Origin: Streptomyces sp. NBC_01429
GTDB taxonomy: Bacteria > Actinomycetota > Actinomycetes > Streptomycetales > Streptomycetaceae
NCBI RefSeq assembly: GCF_036231945.1
Contig: NZ_CP109599.1
Location: 7,963,501-8,027,500 of the forward strand
Direction of reading: 5' to 3'
DNA: 64,000 bases
Position 1 is the first letter of the stretch. Each line of letters begins with the position of its first letter. Positions 8,625 to 16,705 of the stretch are shown here, in pieces. The notes beneath the pieces are model-generated. The model had not been told where the DNA came from. It worked only from the letters and a program-made list of their open reading frames with translations, and made no database searches. Both the position numbers and the translations under genes were made by a program.

Positions 8625-8939
8625 ATGCTGACTTCAGTCGACGCTGATCTGATCCGGGTTCTGGCGGACCCGCTCAGGTTGCGGATCGTGACCCTGCTCG
8701 CCCACGAGACGCTCTGCACGACGCATCTGGTCGAGGAGACCGGTGCCAAGCAGACCAACCTCTCCAACCACCTGCGCGTACTGCGCGAGGCCGGGGTGGT
8801 GGACACCGAACCGTGCGGACGCTTCATCTACTACAAGCTGCGCCCCGAGGTGCTGGAAGCCCTGGCCGGATCGTTCACCGGTCTCGCCGCCACCGCGCGC
8901 GCCACCCGGACCGCCGACAGGAAGAGGCCGTGCCCGTGA
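8625..8939 (+). CDS. arsR: ArsR/SmtB-family metalloregulatory repressor
   Basis: A 104-residue winged-helix protein. The helix-turn-helix spans about residues 30-57 (CTTHLVEETGAKQTNLSNHL) and the wing is TEPCGRFIYYKL. C31 and C64 are candidate arsenite ligands, although they are placed differently from the classical ELCVC motif. Length is typical. It is followed with overlap by the ACR3 gene and faces arsC, so it should repress all three genes until arsenite binds. Confidence 0.85.
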   Translation: MLTSVDADLIRVLADPLRLRIVTLLAHETLCTTHLVEETGAKQTNLSNHLRVLREAGVVDTEPCGRFIYYKLRPEVLEALAGSFTGLAATARATRTADRKRPCP

Positions 8940-10180
8940 CCAGCACCGAACCCACCGGCACCCCACCGACCGGCACCCCACCGACCGGCACCGAACCGAT
9001 CACTACCGAACCGATCACCGCCGCGTCCGCCGGATCCGGCGCGGACACGGTCGTCGCCAAGCTCTCGACACTCGACCGCTTCCTGGCCGTGTGGATCCTC
9101 ATCGCCATGGCGCTCGGCCTGGGCCTGGGACGCATGATCCCCGGGCTCAACGACGCCCTTGCCAAGGTCGAGATCGGCGGCATCTCGCTGCCGATCGCCG
9201 TCGGCCTGCTGATCATGATGTATCCGGTCCTGGCCAAGGTCCGCTACGACCGGCTCGACTCGGTCGCCGGCGACCGCAGGCTGCTGGCGTCCTCGCTGGT
9301 CATCAACTGGATCGTCGGCCCGGCCGTGATGTTCGCGCTGGCCTGGATCTTCCTGCCCGACCTGCCCGAGTACCGCACCGGTCTGATCATCGTCGGGCTC
9401 GCCCGCTGCATCGCCATGGTCATCATCTGGAACGACCTCGCCTGCGGCGACCGCGAGGCCGCCGCCGTACTCGTCGCCCTCAATTCCGTCTTCCAGGTCA
9501 TCGCGTTCGGCGTGCTCGGCTGGTTCTACCTCGACCTGCTGCCCCGGTGGCTGGGCCTGGGCGACGGACAGGGCCTGGACGTTCCCGTCTGGCACATCGC
9601 CCTGAACGTGATCGTCTTCCTCGGCGTCCCCCTGCTGGCCGGCTTCCTCACGCGCCGTATCGGCGAGAAGAACATGGGCCGCGACAGGTACGAGGCGAAG
9701 TTCCTGCCCAGGATCGGCCCTTGGGCGCTGTACGGGCTGCTGTTCACGATCGTCATCCTCTTCGCGCTCCAGGGGAAGACGATCACTTCGCGGCCGCTGG
9801 ACGTCGCCCGCATCGCCCTGCCGCTCCTCGTGTACTTCGCGATCATGTTCTTCGGCACCTTCCTCCTGGGCAAGGGCCTCGGACTGGCCTACGACCGAAC
9901 CGCCACACTGGCGTTCACCGCGGCGGGCAACAACTTCGAGCTGGCCATCGCGGTCGCCATCGCCACCTTCGGCGTCACCAGCGGCCAGGCTCTCTCCGGC
10001 GTCGTCGGCCCGCTCATCGAAGTCCCCGTACTGATCGCCCTCGTCTACGTAGCCCTCGCCTGGCGCAAGAAGTTCCAGGCGAACGCGCTCGTCACCACCG
10101 GGGTACGAGGGAGTGACGAGCAGGTGACTGGATGCGCCGAGAGCCGTGGTTCTGTTCATGATCCTCGGCGCCGCGTGTGA
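8930..10180 (+). CDS. acr3: ACR3-family arsenite efflux permease
   Basis: A protein of about 416 residues with ten membrane helices and the ACR3 landmark LVGLARCIAMVIIWNDLACGD in the fourth helix region, including the conserved Cys needed for arsenite transport. Two GTG starts (8930 and 8936) overlap the arsR stop, so translation is coupled. The N-terminal tail has a short Thr/Pro/Gly repeat (PTGTPPTGTPPTGT) before the first helix that I would not expect in the core family. It exports the arsenite made by ArsC. The C-terminal tail after LAWRKKFQA is also extended by about 30 residues. Confidence 0.88.
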   Translation: MPVTSTEPTGTPPTGTPPTGTEPITTEPITAASAGSGADTVVAKLSTLDRFLAVWILIAMALGLGLGRMIPGLNDALAKVEIGGISLPIAVGLLIMMYPVLAKVRYDRLDSVAGDRRLLASSLVINWIVGPAVMFALAWIFLPDLPEYRTGLIIVGLARCIAMVIIWNDLACGDREAAAVLVALNSVFQVIAFGVLGWFYLDLLPRWLGLGDGQGLDVPVWHIALNVIVFLGVPLLAGFLTRRIGEKNMGRDRYEAKFLPRIGPWALYGLLFTIVILFALQGKTITSRPLDVARIALPLLVYFAIMFFGTFLLGKGLGLAYDRTATLAFTAAGNNFELAIAVAIATFGVTSGQALSGVVGPLIEVPVLIALVYVALAWRKKFQANALVTTGVRGSDEQVTGCAESRGSVHDPRRRV

Positions 10181-10288
10181 CCCCTGGGACAGCAGTGGGC
10201 ACGTAACGCCGAATTATCCGGCCAGATCTCGCCTCTCACGAACGGGACCGGCGTCCGCGACCGCCACCGCCACCGCCCGCACCGGGTC

Positions 10289-11386
10289 TCATTTCAGCAG
10301 GAGCGAGCGGAGATGGGCCGACACATCGCTCAAGGTTCCGCCCTCCCGGATGATGCTCCGTTGCCGGTCGGCCCAGGAGCCGCTCCTGCGGGTCTCCGCC
10401 AGCATGTCGTTGACCAGGGCGAGGTCTCCCGCCTCGGACAGCGCGGGAGCGACATGTCTCAGCAGCCGGTCCACCAGGGTCCAAACGGGCAGTGGGAGCC
10501 CGGAGTCCAGGTCCAGGGCGTCGCCTTCCAGACCGTACCGGGCGGCCTGCCAGTGGGCCGCTGCCAGGAGCTGGTCGGAGACCGGGGCGGGTTGTGCGTC
10601 GCGTTCCACCGCCCGCAGGCAGGTGGTGACCAGTGCGCGGGTCAGTCCCGTCAGCAGTGTCACGGTGTCGCTGGTGGGGCAGACATCCATGACCCGTACC
10701 TCGATGGTGGGCACGAACTCGGAGGGGCGGGCGAACCAGTACGCCATTTTCCGGTCGAGGATCACCCCCGAGGCGACCAGCCTGTCGAGCAGAGCGTTGT
10801 ACTGCGCGGCGTCGGTGAACAGCGGAGCCGGACCGGCCACCGGCAGGTACGACCACCACATGGACCGGAAGCTCGCGTATCCGGTGTCCTCTCCCAGCGA
10901 GAAGGGGGAGTTGGCGGCGAGTGCCTGCAGTGTGGGCAGCCAGGGCCGAAGGTGGTTGCCGACCCGGACGGCGTGCTCCCGATCGGGCATGCCGACGTGA
11001 ACGTGCAGGCCGCAGGGCATATGGCCGAACACATACGCGCCGTACTTCTTGTGGACCGCGCGATAGCGGGAGCCGCTGGTCGGCGGCATGTACGGGCCGG
11101 CGACCAGTTCCGTACCGCACGGAAGCACCGCACAGCCCGCCGTCTGGGCGGCCGCCGCGGCCGCGGCGCGCAGGGCGCGCACATCATCGGCCAGCAGGGA
11201 CAGTTCACGGTGCGGCTCCGTCACGGTCTCGACCACCGCCGTGGATGTCTCCGGGTGCAGGCGTTCGGCAGGTCCGACGGAAGCCGCGGCCGCGATCACC
11301 TCCTCGGAGGCGGACACGGCCGACCCGCTGTCCGGGTCGACCAGGAAGAATTCCTCCTCAACACCGACCGTCAGCGGTTGCGTCAT
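10289..11386 (-). CDS. GCS2-family carboxylate-amine ligase (YbdK-like)
   Basis: A 365-residue member of the glutamate-cysteine ligase type 2 superfamily. The ATP/metal-binding start GVEEEFFLVD and the HVHVGMPDREHAV region with the conserved histidines are present, followed by an EVRVMDVCPTSDT strand. Family members join a carboxylate to an amine using ATP. In actinobacteria, which use mycothiol, they often serve roles other than glutathione synthesis. The start overlaps a small upstream frame by four bases; it otherwise stands alone and converges with acr3. Substrate is not predictable. Confidence 0.85.
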   Translation of the reverse strand: MTQPLTVGVEEEFFLVDPDSGSAVSASEEVIAAAASVGPAERLHPETSTAVVETVTEPHRELSLLADDVRALRAAAAAAAQTAGCAVLPCGTELVAGPYMPPTSGSRYRAVHKKYGAYVFGHMPCGLHVHVGMPDREHAVRVGNHLRPWLPTLQALAANSPFSLGEDTGYASFRSMWWSYLPVAGPAPLFTDAAQYNALLDRLVASGVILDRKMAYWFARPSEFVPTIEVRVMDVCPTSDTVTLLTGLTRALVTTCLRAVERDAQPAPVSDQLLAAAHWQAARYGLEGDALDLDSGLPLPVWTLVDRLLRHVAPALSEAGDLALVNDMLAETRRSGSWADRQRSIIREGGTLSDVSAHLRSLLLK

Positions 11387-11589
11387 GCGGCCCCTTCCCG
11401 GACATCGGAGCCTTGATTATGGGTACGGCCGGAGTCCACCGCTTGACCGTTCATCCATAACCGGCCACCAGGGAGTGCGCCGGTGAAAATCCCGAACTGA
11501 ACCTGTGAGAAGGGGAGTTGGAGAGGATCGAAGCCCTTCGCCAGCCGCGTCAACTGGTGGGCGGCCGCGCTGATGTCCGACAGGCTCAC
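11383..11589 (-). CDS. Small hypothetical protein coupled to the GCS2 ligase
   Basis: A 68-codon frame whose stop overlaps the ligase ATG (ATGA). The first half, SLSDISAAAHQLTRLAKGFD, looks helical and is followed by a short beta-like part. I recognise no family. The overlap is the only positive evidence that it is a gene; it could also be the 5' remnant of an older gene at this disrupted boundary. Confidence 0.3.
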   Translation of the reverse strand: MSLSDISAAAHQLTRLAKGFDPLQLPFSQVQFGIFTGALPGGRLWMNGQAVDSGRTHNQGSDVREGAA

Positions 11590-11620
11590 CGAACGGGTGG
11601 ATCAGTGGCCAACGGGTGGA

Positions 11621-11950
11621 TCAGTGGCTGATGACGACCTTGCCGAAGCGTGCCCCCTTCTCCAAGTAGGAGAACGCGTCCGGTGTCTCCTTGAACGGGA
11701 AGACGCGGTCGATGACGGGCCGTAGCCGGATCTGGCTGATGGCCCGGTTCATCTGCTCGAAGTCGCTCCGGCTGCCGACGGTGATCGTCCTGAGCGTCGC
11801 GCCGCGTTGGAAGAACCGCGTCAGGTCCATGCCGCCGCCCGACGCGAGATTGCCGACGAGGGAGATCCGGCCGCCGTGGGCGACGGCGGCGATCGACTGG
11901 GAGATCGTTCCGGCGCCGCCGATCTCGACGACGAGATCGGTGGCACGACC
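11621..11950 (-). pseudogene. C-terminal fragment of a zinc-type (MDR) alcohol dehydrogenase
   Basis: The last 110 residues of a medium-chain dehydrogenase/reductase are readable: the end of the nucleotide fold (EIGGAGTISQSIAAVAHGGR) and the C-terminal lobe ending YLEKGARFGKVVIS. The catalytic N-terminal domain and the GxGxxG motif are absent. Upstream, the frame runs into unrelated repeat and IS200 sequence, so this is the surviving 3' end of a deleted gene. An ADH N-terminal relic lies at 18469-18670, but nothing shows that both came from one gene. On the opposite strand, 11959-12036 reads like the last 25 codons of a HEAT-type protein. Confidence 0.7.
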
Positions 11951-12090
11951 CGGAGGCGGCGAGCCGCGAGATCGCGGCGCATCTGGGCCGCAACCGTGAC
12001 GTACGGCTCGCGGCCCTGGCCCGGCACCCGCTCTGACGGGCCGTCGGCCGCCGCCCTCGCTCTTTCCCGGGAGCTGTGTCCGTCGCGGCT

Positions 12091-12175
12091 CCCGCCCACT
12101 CCCCTTTTCTCCCGTCCCCGCCCACTCGCCTTTCTCCTGCCCCCGCCCACTCCCCTTTCTCCCGCCCCCGCCCCG
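12091..12175. repeat. Tandem 25-bp pyrimidine-rich repeat, three copies
   Basis: Three successive imperfect copies of a 25-bp unit (core CCCGCCCACTCCCCTTTCTC) start at 12091, 12116 and 12141, with a partial fourth. They are strongly C/T-rich on the plus strand and lie exactly between the dehydrogenase fragment and the IS200 fragment. There are no unique spacers, so it is not a CRISPR array. Confidence 0.8.
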
Positions 12176-12179
12176 GTAG

Positions 12180-12405
12180 ATCCCCGGGCTGTTGACGAGG
12201 CCGGAGAGGGCGATCTTCGGCGGGTAGTGCACCAGCAGATGCACATGGTCGCCCTCGCCGTTGAACTCGATCAGGTCCGCTCCGAAGTCCTCGCAGACGT
12301 TCCGCATGATGTCCTCGCACCTGGTCAGCATCTCGTCGTTGAAGACCTCACGCCGGTACTTCGTTACAAAAACCAAGTGGGCGTGGAGGTTGTGGACAAC
12401 GTGAC
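12180..12405 (-). mobile_element. Truncated IS200/IS605 TnpA (Y1 transposase)
   Basis: About 75 residues of an IS200-type transposase remain: LHAHLVFVTKYRREVFNDEM, the DFGADLIEFNGEGD strand and the HUH metal motif HVHLLVHYPPK. The usual N-terminal start and the C-terminal helix with the catalytic tyrosine are missing. The right boundary abuts an alpha/beta-hydrolase fragment in a different frame, the left one the 25-bp repeats. It is inactive debris of an insertion. Confidence 0.78.
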
Positions 12406-12561
12406 GACCCCGGCGAAGCCGCCGGAACCGCGCAGGTCCGGCGCGATCACGGTGAAGCCCCGTGCGGCGGGCAACGGCAGCAGCGCGCGCCACTCGACCC
12501 AGCTGAACGGCCAGCCGTGGAGGAGGACCACCACCGGGCCGGTTCCGCCGGTCACGTAGTG
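12406..12561 (-). pseudogene. N-terminal fragment of an epoxide-hydrolase-type alpha/beta hydrolase
   Basis: The frame reads LHYVTGGTGPVVVLLHGWPF with the HGWP oxyanion motif, then VIAPDLRGSGGFAG, and ends where IS200 sequence begins. Just upstream the expected DGLR residues are in another frame, so a one-base frameshift precedes the truncation. The nucleophile elbow and the rest of the enzyme are gone. It was evidently cut by the IS200 element or a later deletion. Confidence 0.7.
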
Positions 12562-12898
12562 CAGCGCAGACCGTCACGGCCCTGTCGGACACTCTGTCCG
12601 CGCAGCACCGGGACGACTGAAAGGCGCGCCCGGATCCGTTCCGACAGCTCTCGAAAATGACAGAATCACTACGGGTGTCAAATTCATCCGCACTCCACAT
12701 AAGAAGAATTCCAGCACATTTCGTCGAAGTTAATTACATATTCACTCCCGGCGTGTACCGGCGTATTTCGATACGCGCGCGGTCGGTCTCGTGAATTCAC
12801 CGTCCCGTACGGGTGATAACTGCCGGACGCTCTAGCTGGCGACGCTCCTCGGGTGCCATAAAGGAGAGGGGAATTTCCCCACCCAAGGAAATGAGTGA
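12562..12898 (+). other. Intergenic region upstream of a secreted protein
   Basis: About 340 bases with an AT-richer centre (12690-12760). No coding frame is convincing. The right half presumably contains the promoter of the gene at 12899; AAGGAA at 12886-12891 is its ribosome site. Confidence 0.5.
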
Positions 12899-13246
12899 AT
12901 GATGCACAAAATGCGCAGTCACGTCAGGGCCATCACCGTTCTTGCCGTCCTCGCGGTAGCCGGCACCGGAGTCGCGGTGGCTGCCAACCCGGCGGCACCG
13001 CAGGCGGCCCCGGCCGCGACGTACTACCCGGGCACGGTCGGGTCGAAGGTCGCGCCCATCCGCTACGACGCGGCGATCCGCGATGACAACGAATGGGGCG
13101 CCATCTACGAAGGGGAGACGGTTCTCCTTGAGTGCTATGTGCTGAACAGGGACGAGAACCGCCGGTGGTACCGGATTCCCGTACAGAACAAGTACGTCTC
13201 GTCCGAGCTCGTCAGCGCGAGAAACGTACCCCTTTGCGCGCGCTGA
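12899..13246 (+). CDS. Small secreted protein, SH3-like
   Basis: A 115-residue protein with a clear Sec signal peptide: a basic start, then AITVLAVLAVAGTGVAVAA, with cleavage probable near ANPAAPQA. The mature part (YDAAIRDDNEWGAIYEGETV, LECYVLNRDENRRWYRIPV) resembles short bacterial SH3-type modules found in secreted Streptomyces proteins. AAGGAA lies eight bases before the first ATG; ATG codons at 12902 and 12911 are alternatives. A perfect hairpin follows the stop. The function outside the cell is unknown, cell-wall binding being one option. Confidence 0.65.
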   Translation: MMHKMRSHVRAITVLAVLAVAGTGVAVAANPAAPQAAPAATYYPGTVGSKVAPIRYDAAIRDDNEWGAIYEGETVLLECYVLNRDENRRWYRIPVQNKYVSSELVSARNVPLCAR

Positions 13247-13274
13247 CGGCCGTACAGGACTGCTGAGGCGCCTC

Positions 13275-13300
13275 GGTCACCGCCGTTAGCGGCGGTGACC
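13275..13300 (+). terminator. Hairpin after the secreted SH3-like protein
   Basis: GGTCACCGCC (13275-13284) and GGCGGTGACC (13291-13300) form a perfect 10-bp stem with a 6-base loop, 28 bases after the stop codon. No T-run follows, as is common in streptomycetes. It could also stop convergent transcription from the tyrosinase gene. Confidence 0.6.
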
Positions 13301-13377
13301 CCTGCCCGCGCCCGCGCCGGATCGTTTTCCCCGAGCTCGTTGATTCGGCGCAGCGTGTATATGCCCAGCAGCCCCGG

Positions 13378-14208
13378 TCAGCGGTAGGAGTAATGGAAGC
13401 CGGCGATGTCCCGGGTGGTCGGTTCGGTGACTCTCCAGGGATCCATCACCGTATTGTCGCCGTCCAGCGCCGGGTTCTCGTTCCGGTGGGCGGGATGCCA
13501 GGTCCACCAGAGCCGGTCGACGTTGGCGTGGTGCATGTAGAACAGCGGGTCGGCCGCCGCGGTGCTCAGATGCGACATGGTGGCGCCCACCCACACGTGC
13601 ACGTCGTCGTGCACGGATTCCAGCCCGTCGACAAAGGTGTTGAAGTCGCCGGCCCGCATCACCCCGTCGATCCGGGCGGTGATCTGCCGCAGCGCCTGCT
13701 GGTCGCCGGGCGACCGGGTGACCTGGATCATGCCGCCCATCGGGCCGGGCGCGACGACCGTGGGCAGGACGCCGGTCATCCAGTCCGGAATCCGCGGATC
13801 GGTCGTCCAGTCCCAGTACGGGATGGTCACCTCGGAGTGGATACGGCGCAGGGCCGTCTCCACCTGATCCACGAAGACCCGGTGCCACGGCAGGAACCGC
13901 TGCGCGCCGAGATCCATGGGCGCCGGTGTCATGCGGTGCTGATCGTGACCCATGTCGGCGTGGATCGCGACGAACTCCCCGAACAGGCCGGACTGGTTGA
14001 TCACGTCGAACGCGCCGATCAGCCGGGACCGCTCGGTCTCGGTGAGGTCCTTCTCGTTCTTGCGGACCTTCCGCGGGGGCGTCGTCCGGCGCATGGCCGC
14101 CAGATCGGCGAACGTCATCGCCCCCGTACCGTGATGCGGCGAGGTGGGGTGCGCGAGCAGTTCGGGATGGACGAGGGCGGCGAGTTGTCGCTCGGTCATC
14201 TGAGTCAC
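13378..14208 (-). CDS. Tyrosinase-family type 3 copper enzyme
   Basis: About 276 residues from a GTG. CuA ligands are visible as H83 (VAIHADMG), H88/H91 and H109 (FLPWHR), and CuB ligands as H200, H204 (VHDDVHVWVG) and H226/H227 (DPLFYMHHANVDRLWW). It oxidises phenols to o-quinones. No melC1-type copper caddie gene lies beside it, unlike the melanin operon. The start is uncertain: ATG at 14199 is close, and the frame stays open up to an ATG at 14400 that overlaps the ligase stop (ATGA), which would add about 64 residues. It may serve secondary metabolism rather than melanin. Confidence 0.85.
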   Translation of the reverse strand: MTQMTERQLAALVHPELLAHPTSPHHGTGAMTFADLAAMRRTTPPRKVRKNEKDLTETERSRLIGAFDVINQSGLFGEFVAIHADMGHDQHRMTPAPMDLGAQRFLPWHRVFVDQVETALRRIHSEVTIPYWDWTTDPRIPDWMTGVLPTVVAPGPMGGMIQVTRSPGDQQALRQITARIDGVMRAGDFNTFVDGLESVHDDVHVWVGATMSHLSTAAADPLFYMHHANVDRLWWTWHPAHRNENPALDGDNTVMDPWRVTEPTTRDIAGFHYSYR

Positions 14209-14396
14209 AGCGGGATCCCGACTCCTCGTGGTCTGGCCTGATCTGGCCCGGTCCGGCGGAAGGTGGTCCAGTTCCACTTCCAGCAGGATCGCTCCTCCTC
14301 GGGGCGCACGCATGTCGAACGAGCGGCACGGCAGGTGTTCCCGTACGCTCCCCACCCCGCGTGGCCGCGCGGCGGGCGCGGGCAGCCCGGTCCCCT

Positions 14397-15416
14397 TCAT
14401 GGTCGGGACCGGTGCGCCCGCTCCCGTACGACATCCGCCGCGGCCTTGTCCTGCCGGAGCCCCAGAAAGCGCGGATGGCGCAGCATTCCGTCGCGCGTCC
14501 ATTCGGTGAAGCCGATCTCCGCGACGAGGACGGGCTCGACCCAGTGGGCGCCCGGTACCTCTACCGGTGTGCTGAAGGGCGAGGCGGAGACCTCGATCGT
14601 GTCCATCCCGGCGCGGAGCAGGGGCAGGGTCGTGCGGTCGAATCCGGTGCCGACCTTGCCCGCGTAGACGAGGCGGCCGTTGTCGTAGTGGCCGACGAGC
14701 AGCGCGCCGAACCCGGTGCGTGCTCCGGCGGGTTCCGTGAAGCCGCCGATCACCAGTTCCTGACCGCTCGCGCAGGTGAGTTTGAGCCAGTCCGGGGAAC
14801 GGCGGCGCAGGTAGCGACTGTCGGCCCGTTTGGCGATGAGTCCCTCCCAGCCGTGGGCGCATGCCTCGTCGAGCCGCCGCTGCCCGCCCTCGTTGCGGTG
14901 GGGCGTGAAGCGCACGGGCGGACGGAAGTCGAGTGCGCGTCGCAGCAGGGACTTACGGGTGCGCAGCGGAAGCCGGGTCAGGTCGACCCCGTCCAGCCGG
15001 AGCAGATCGAAGACGTAGTAGGTGACGGCGACCCCGCTGGCCCGGGCACGGTGCGGGTCGGTGAGCTGCATGCGCCGTTGGAGGCGGGCGAAGTCGGTTC
15101 GGCCGCCGGTGAAGGCGACGATCTCGCCGTCCACGGTGAATCCGCCGCTCGGCTGCCCGGCGAGCGCCTCGGCGATCTCCGGGAAGCTCCCGTGGACGGT
15201 ACGGCCGGTACGGGAGAACAGGCGGACGCGGTCCCCGTCCAGAGTGGCCAGTGCCCGCATCCCGTCGAGCTTGCGCTCGAAGAGCCAGCCGGAGCCGAAG
15301 TCGCGCCGGTCGCTGAGGACGGCGAGCATGGGGTCGGCCGCCGACTCGACCGCGTGCGGCGCCGAGGTCAGCAGCCGCTGCTGGGCCTCCGGCAGGGACC
15401 GGAGGAGATCACTCAT
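14397..15416 (-). CDS. ATP-dependent DNA ligase (LigC/LigD ligase-domain type)
   Basis: A 339-residue ATP-dependent ligase. The nucleotidyl-transfer lysine is K49 in FERKLDGMRAL, followed by the FTVDGEIVAF and TYYVFDLLRLDG motifs, EGLIAKRADSRY, DWLKLT and a C-terminal OB-fold (KVGTGFDRTTL...). It contains neither the polymerase nor the nuclease domain of full LigD. No Ku gene is next to it. It probably seals nicks in repair or end joining. Its stop overlaps a potential upstream start of the tyrosinase frame. Confidence 0.88.
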   Translation of the reverse strand: MSDLLRSLPEAQQRLLTSAPHAVESAADPMLAVLSDRRDFGSGWLFERKLDGMRALATLDGDRVRLFSRTGRTVHGSFPEIAEALAGQPSGGFTVDGEIVAFTGGRTDFARLQRRMQLTDPHRARASGVAVTYYVFDLLRLDGVDLTRLPLRTRKSLLRRALDFRPPVRFTPHRNEGGQRRLDEACAHGWEGLIAKRADSRYLRRRSPDWLKLTCASGQELVIGGFTEPAGARTGFGALLVGHYDNGRLVYAGKVGTGFDRTTLPLLRAGMDTIEVSASPFSTPVEVPGAHWVEPVLVAEIGFTEWTRDGMLRHPRFLGLRQDKAAADVVRERAHRSRP

Positions 15417-15438
15417 TCCGTGTCCTCCCGTACGAGGG

Positions 15439-15864
15439 TCAGCCGACGCAGCCCGGAACCGAGGGGACGCTGCCTGTGCCGTTGTTGAGGGTCGTGTTGC
15501 CCTTGAGCGTGAGACTGCCGGTGGCGGCGACCTTGGCGATGCGAAAGGCAGCTGTGCCGGGGGCTGTTGAGCGGGTGATCGTGTCGGTGTCGCCGGTCAG
15601 GGTGACGGCGGCGGTGATGACCGGCAGGGCGTTCGGGCCGTCGCCGTCGCCGTCACTGCTGTGCGGTGTGGTGATGGTGTACGTGCAGTTGCTCGCGAGG
15701 ACGACGTTTCCGCCACCGGCGGTGTTGGCGGCGTCGATGGCGGCGACGAGCGCCGTCTCCGTGCACGCGACCGCGGCCTGCGCCGTGGTGGGTGCCAGTG
15801 CGGCTACGGCCGCCGTCAGGGCGAGACTTCCGGCCAGGACCGGGACGGTGCGGGTGTGCCGCAT
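15439..15864 (-). CDS. Secreted protein, N-terminal part of a beta-helix (pectate-lyase-like) protein
   Basis: A 141-residue protein with a Sec signal peptide (VPVLAGSLALTAAVAALAPT, cleavage near AQAA). The mature part (ACTETALVAAIDAANTAGGG, VVLASNCTYTI, TGDTDTITRS, GSLTLKGNTTLNNG) matches the opening coils of right-handed beta-helix proteins, which are normally several hundred residues long. Here it stops after about two coils with SVPSVPGCVG. It is therefore either a truncated gene or a minimal version. It starts one base after the Ala-rich gene's stop. Confidence 0.55.
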   Translation of the reverse strand: MRHTRTVPVLAGSLALTAAVAALAPTTAQAAVACTETALVAAIDAANTAGGGNVVLASNCTYTITTPHSSDGDGDGPNALPVITAAVTLTGDTDTITRSTAPGTAAFRIAKVAATGSLTLKGNTTLNNGTGSVPSVPGCVG

Positions 15865-15865
15865 G

Positions 15866-16282
15866 TCAGGCTGTCGCGCACGCGGTGACGGCCGCGGCGG
15901 TGGCGGCCGCTGCCGTGGTCGTGGCCGCGACGGTGGCGTTGGCGGAAGTGACCGCCGCCGCCGTGGCGGCCGTGGCGGTGGCGGCCGCTTCGGCCAGGGC
16001 GGCGGGAGGGTCGCCGGCGGCGATGGCCGCGGCGACCGCCTTGGCCGCTGCCGCCGAGGTCGCCGCGTCGGTTTGGGCCGCGTCCGCGGCTGCCGCCGCG
16101 TTGGCGACGGCGGCCGCGGCGGCGGTGGTGGAGGCCGCGCAGGCAACGGGGTCGGGTACGGCACGGTCCGCCGTCACCGCACGCGGCGGGGTGAAGGCGG
16201 GGGCGGCCTGGGCCACGGGGGCGCCGCAGGCGATGAGCGCGCCGGTGGCGAGGGAGGCGACGGTGAGACGGTGCAGGTTCAT
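15866..16282 (-). CDS. Secreted alanine/threonine-rich low-complexity protein
   Basis: A 138-residue protein with a signal peptide (MNLHRLTVASLATGALIACG, cut near AQAA). Nearly half of the mature chain is Ala with Thr, and only one or two charged residues appear per 20, which predicts one long helical rod. No domain is recognised. The high-GC codons make it possible that such a frame arises by chance on this strand, but the good signal peptide and the tight junction to the next secreted-protein gene support it. Function unknown. Confidence 0.45.
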   Translation of the reverse strand: MNLHRLTVASLATGALIACGAPVAQAAPAFTPPRAVTADRAVPDPVACAASTTAAAAAVANAAAAADAAQTDAATSAAAAKAVAAAIAAGDPPAALAEAAATATAATAAAVTSANATVAATTTAAAATAAAVTACATA

Positions 16283-16705
16283 GGAGGGGGATCCTGTTCG
16301 AAGAGAAGGGGCGGGCCCGGAGGTTCCGGCACACGGGTCCGGACCGCCGGGACCCGCAGGTGCGGGAACCGGAGCGGCTCTCCTTCGAAGAAGAACACCC
16401 GGCGCCCCCGGTGTCTCTTCGGCGGCCCGCTGCTCCGACGGCCACGAGACACTCCGAAGCCGCCGCTCCTGCCGTACGGAAACACCTGGTCAAGGAGGGG
16501 TTGGTGGCTGTGCACCCGCCGTTCGGCCGCCCGCTCATCGGCCTATCCCGGTCTCCTCGTACGAGTGGGCGCAGGGCGTGGGGCGTCCGGGCCGGAAGGG
16601 GGCGCGGTGGCCCGGATTGATGGATTGGTGCCGTCCCTCGCTGGGCAGTGAGCACGGGGACAGGCATGTCATGTGCACGACATCTCTCCGATAAGGAGGT
16701 CGACC
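16283..16705 (+). other. Divergent intergenic region
   Basis: About 420 bases between the Ala-rich gene (minus) and the snapalysin gene (plus). It must contain both promoters. No gene, repeat or strong operator was recognised; AAGGAGG at 16693-16699 is the protease ribosome site. Confidence 0.5.

Noticed and set aside
12091..12175. Repeats considered as a CRISPR array
   Set aside because: The 25-bp units are directly adjacent without unique spacers, only three copies exist and no cas gene is nearby. They are tandem simple repeats.
12895..13086. Alternative reading frame over the secreted SH3-like protein
   Set aside because: The frame with signal peptide and ribosome site is clearly better; the alternative is Arg/Gly-rich.
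13378..14208. Tyrosinase considered as part of a melanin (melC1-melC2) operon
   Set aside because: No caddie protein gene with a signal peptide lies upstream; the upstream gene is a DNA ligase. The melC2 symbol was not assigned.
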